A stretch of DNA of 64,000 bases from NCBI GenBank assembly GCA_025360015.1, contig JANYCZ010000025.1, positions 1 to 64,000 on the forward strand. Reading direction: 5' to 3'. Each line of letters opens with the position of its first letter. The stretch's first letter is position 1. The notes under the pieces were generated by a model that saw only the letters and a program-made list of their open reading frames with translations, did not search any database and was not told the DNA's origin. The translations under genes and the position numbers were made by a program. Below are positions 62,738 through 64,000 of this stretch, piece by piece. This stretch comes from Verrucomicrobiota bacterium. Lineage in GTDB: Bacteria; Verrucomicrobiota; Verrucomicrobiia; Verrucomicrobiales; Verrucomicrobiaceae.

Positions 62738-63910
62738 TTATGCCATCCCGCAGATGCCCCCGGCCCCGGCCTGCTCGGCTGCGGCCAAGTCCACGCAGAG
62801 CACTCCGGGCGGGGCTGTGAAGCCGGGCGGCAGGGGGCCTGGCAGCACGATGCGGAGGTGGCGCAGGCCTTTGACCTGAAGCTCGTGCAATCCCTTGCTC
62901 AGCGTCTCCGCCGTCAGCGGCAGGTGGGTGGGAAAGACCCAGAGCGCGGAGAAGCCGCCCTGCTCTTGGTGAATGAGCGCGGTGTGGCTGAGAAACTCCG
63001 CCACAGGGCCGGCCAGCTGGTTCCAGCGCAGCAGCGTCACGTGATGGCCGGAGATGTGGCTGGTAAGGGCGGAGAGGCCGTCCAGCCATTTGCTCTTATA
63101 GCGCAGTACGCCGTCATGCAGGCAGGGCCTGCTGCCGCCGAGCATGATGCGCGTGCAGCCCAGCGCCCGGGCATGCTGCGGTGCATGGGCGTAGAGGGCC
63201 ACCAGTGCGCCCTGGCGGCGCAGCTCCTCGCGCCCCTCCAGCAGGCCGGTGACCACAGGCGCGTAGTCCGTGCCTTCGCACACCACCAGGTCTGCGGCCA
63301 CGCGCACCCCCTGGCATGTCTCCCACTGCAAGCCGCCGCGCCGGAAGACCACGCGCAGCATCCAGCGCGGGGCCATGGGGGCCTGCACCTGGTGTCGGCT
63401 CTGCAGGTAGGGCTGGTAGAAGTGGTCGTAGAAGAGGTCGAAGTCCGCCGCTGCATTTGAGTAGCTGCTCTCAAAGCCCTGCTTGCGGACACGGCGAAAA
63501 TCCGACTCGGTGCGCGAGTGCTGGCGCTCGAAGTCCTGCGCCTCCTGCGGCACGTTCATCCATGCAGCCACCCACTGCGGTAGCGCCAGGTAGTCGCGCC
63601 GCAGAAACACCCGCGCTGAAAAGCGATCAATCCCGATGACGACGAGGTCCGCGCGCGGCTCCCACGCATCCACCTGCCGCTGGAGACGCCACACGGGCAC
63701 GCGCAGCACCTCCTCCACCACCGGCTCTCCCGCGAAGAAGCGAGAGGTCACATACGCCGTCCAGTCTGCGCCACCGGCGGCGAGCAGCCGCACCTCCGTG
63801 CCCGACTCCCGCGCGGTGCCACGCAGCAGGCGCAGGGGCACATGCCAGGCCAGGAGGGGCGTCACCAGCCGCATCCACCATTCGAGCAGTTTCTTTAAAA
63901 CGACGATCAT
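62738..63910 (-). CDS. FemAB/GNAT-like acyltransferase (390 aa)
   Basis: Contains a GNAT-type segment: DFRRVRKQGFESSYSNAAAD, FDLFYDHFYQPYLQSRHQVQ, VVTGLLEGREELRRQGALVA and CTRIMLGGSRPCLHDGVLRY, as in FemAB-like (peptidoglycan or amino-acyl) transferases. A hydrophobic N-terminus (MIVVLKKLLEWWMRLVTPLL) may bind the membrane. The C-terminal part ends in a G/A-rich tail. ATG 63910 overlaps the stop of the upstream gene (ATGA), so they are co-translated. It probably works with the FeeM-like gene 160 bases downstream in making or modifying an acylated or amidated product. Confidence 0.65.
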   Translation of the reverse strand: MIVVLKKLLEWWMRLVTPLLAWHVPLRLLRGTARESGTEVRLLAAGGADWTAYVTSRFFAGEPVVEEVLRVPVWRLQRQVDAWEPRADLVVIGIDRFSARVFLRRDYLALPQWVAAWMNVPQEAQDFERQHSRTESDFRRVRKQGFESSYSNAAADFDLFYDHFYQPYLQSRHQVQAPMAPRWMLRVVFRRGGLQWETCQGVRVAADLVVCEGTDYAPVVTGLLEGREELRRQGALVALYAHAPQHARALGCTRIMLGGSRPCLHDGVLRYKSKWLDGLSALTSHISGHHVTLLRWNQLAGPVAEFLSHTALIHQEQGGFSALWVFPTHLPLTAETLSKGLHELQVKGLRHLRIVLPGPLPPGFTAPPGVLCVDLAAAEQAGAGGICGMA

Positions 63911-64000
63911 GACTCGTGAATGAAAGTAGTGAGCGCCTCCGGCCCGCCATGCTGCACGGCCGCCATGGGGATGAGGCACACGTCATCCGGACACACAAAA
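63907..64000 (-). CDS. Partial gene, C-terminus only (30 aa visible)
   Basis: The minus-strand frame at the right edge reads FVCPDDVCLIPMAAVQHGGP then EALTTFIHES and a stop that overlaps the next ATG (ATGA). The overlap and the balanced composition support a real gene that begins outside the window. Family not recognised from 30 residues. Confidence 0.6.
   Translation of the reverse strand, partial: FVCPDDVCLIPMAAVQHGGPEALTTFIHES

Overview
The window reads as a chromosomal segment of a GC-rich bacterium of the phylum Verrucomicrobiota, most like the Prosthecobacter/Verrucomicrobium group. This is inferred from gene content: a planctomycete-type cytochrome domain fused to a formylglycine-generating-enzyme domain, DUF1080 proteins, a DUF5069 protein, sigma factors paired with a membrane Ser/Thr kinase, an autotransporter-like beta-repeat protein, and many small secreted proteins of unknown function. 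No rRNA, tRNA, CRISPR array, integrase or transposase gene was recognised.

Bases 1-13,600 are gene-poor and repeat-rich. Two copies of a small cytosolic protein gene (883-1200, 3918-4235) each lie upstream of, and convergent with, a copy of a DUF3313-like lipoprotein gene (2094-2885, 4452-5246). These are followed by small enzymes and regulators: a DHFR-like reductase, an ASCH protein, and a DUF5069 gene divergent from a TetR gene with two operator-like palindromes between them. From 9.9 to 13.6 kb, three copies of an approximately 100-bp element and two further right ends of it are interspersed with truncated gene 3' ends and intact small genes. The stretch ends in an AT-rich gene for a putative AbiC-type phage-abortive-infection membrane protein, whose last codons lie in one of the elements.

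Bases 13,600-31,142 hold a Gfo/Idh/MocA oxidoreductase, purH, lgt, an ECF sigma/anti-sigma-like/PDZ operon, a secreted glutathione peroxidase and the beta-repeat protein. Then comes the most distinctive locus, 23,567-31,142. A sigma factor is followed by a membrane Ser/Thr kinase and four secreted proteins. The kinase's predicted extracytoplasmic C-terminus and all four secreted proteins end in the same helical domain of about 160 residues. Their N-terminal domains differ: kinase, LamG-like, DUF1080 (twice), and a small beta domain. The spacers between these genes also share a conserved sequence of about 45 bp.

Bases 31,185-64,000 are mostly housekeeping or metabolic: glgB with a glycosyltransferase, leuS, an M42 peptidase, two tandem LpxL/HtrB-type acyltransferases, an aldehyde/alcohol dehydrogenase pair, a tRNA-dihydrouridine synthase, a DUF1016 PDDEXK nuclease, the cytochrome-FGE fusion, an MFS transporter, a MarR regulator, pgeF-ispE, a ThiF/MoeB-like E1 enzyme, pgi, an RDD protein, an MsbA-like ABC exporter, a dienelactone hydrolase, an ADP-ribosylglycohydrolase, a Gly/Tyr-rich lipoprotein and a three-gene acyltransferase-type cluster running off the right edge. 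Several families of short palindromic repeats recur between these genes: AGCTTTAGCTCG, GCGGAATAAATTCCGC, and a 26-bp-arm hairpin.
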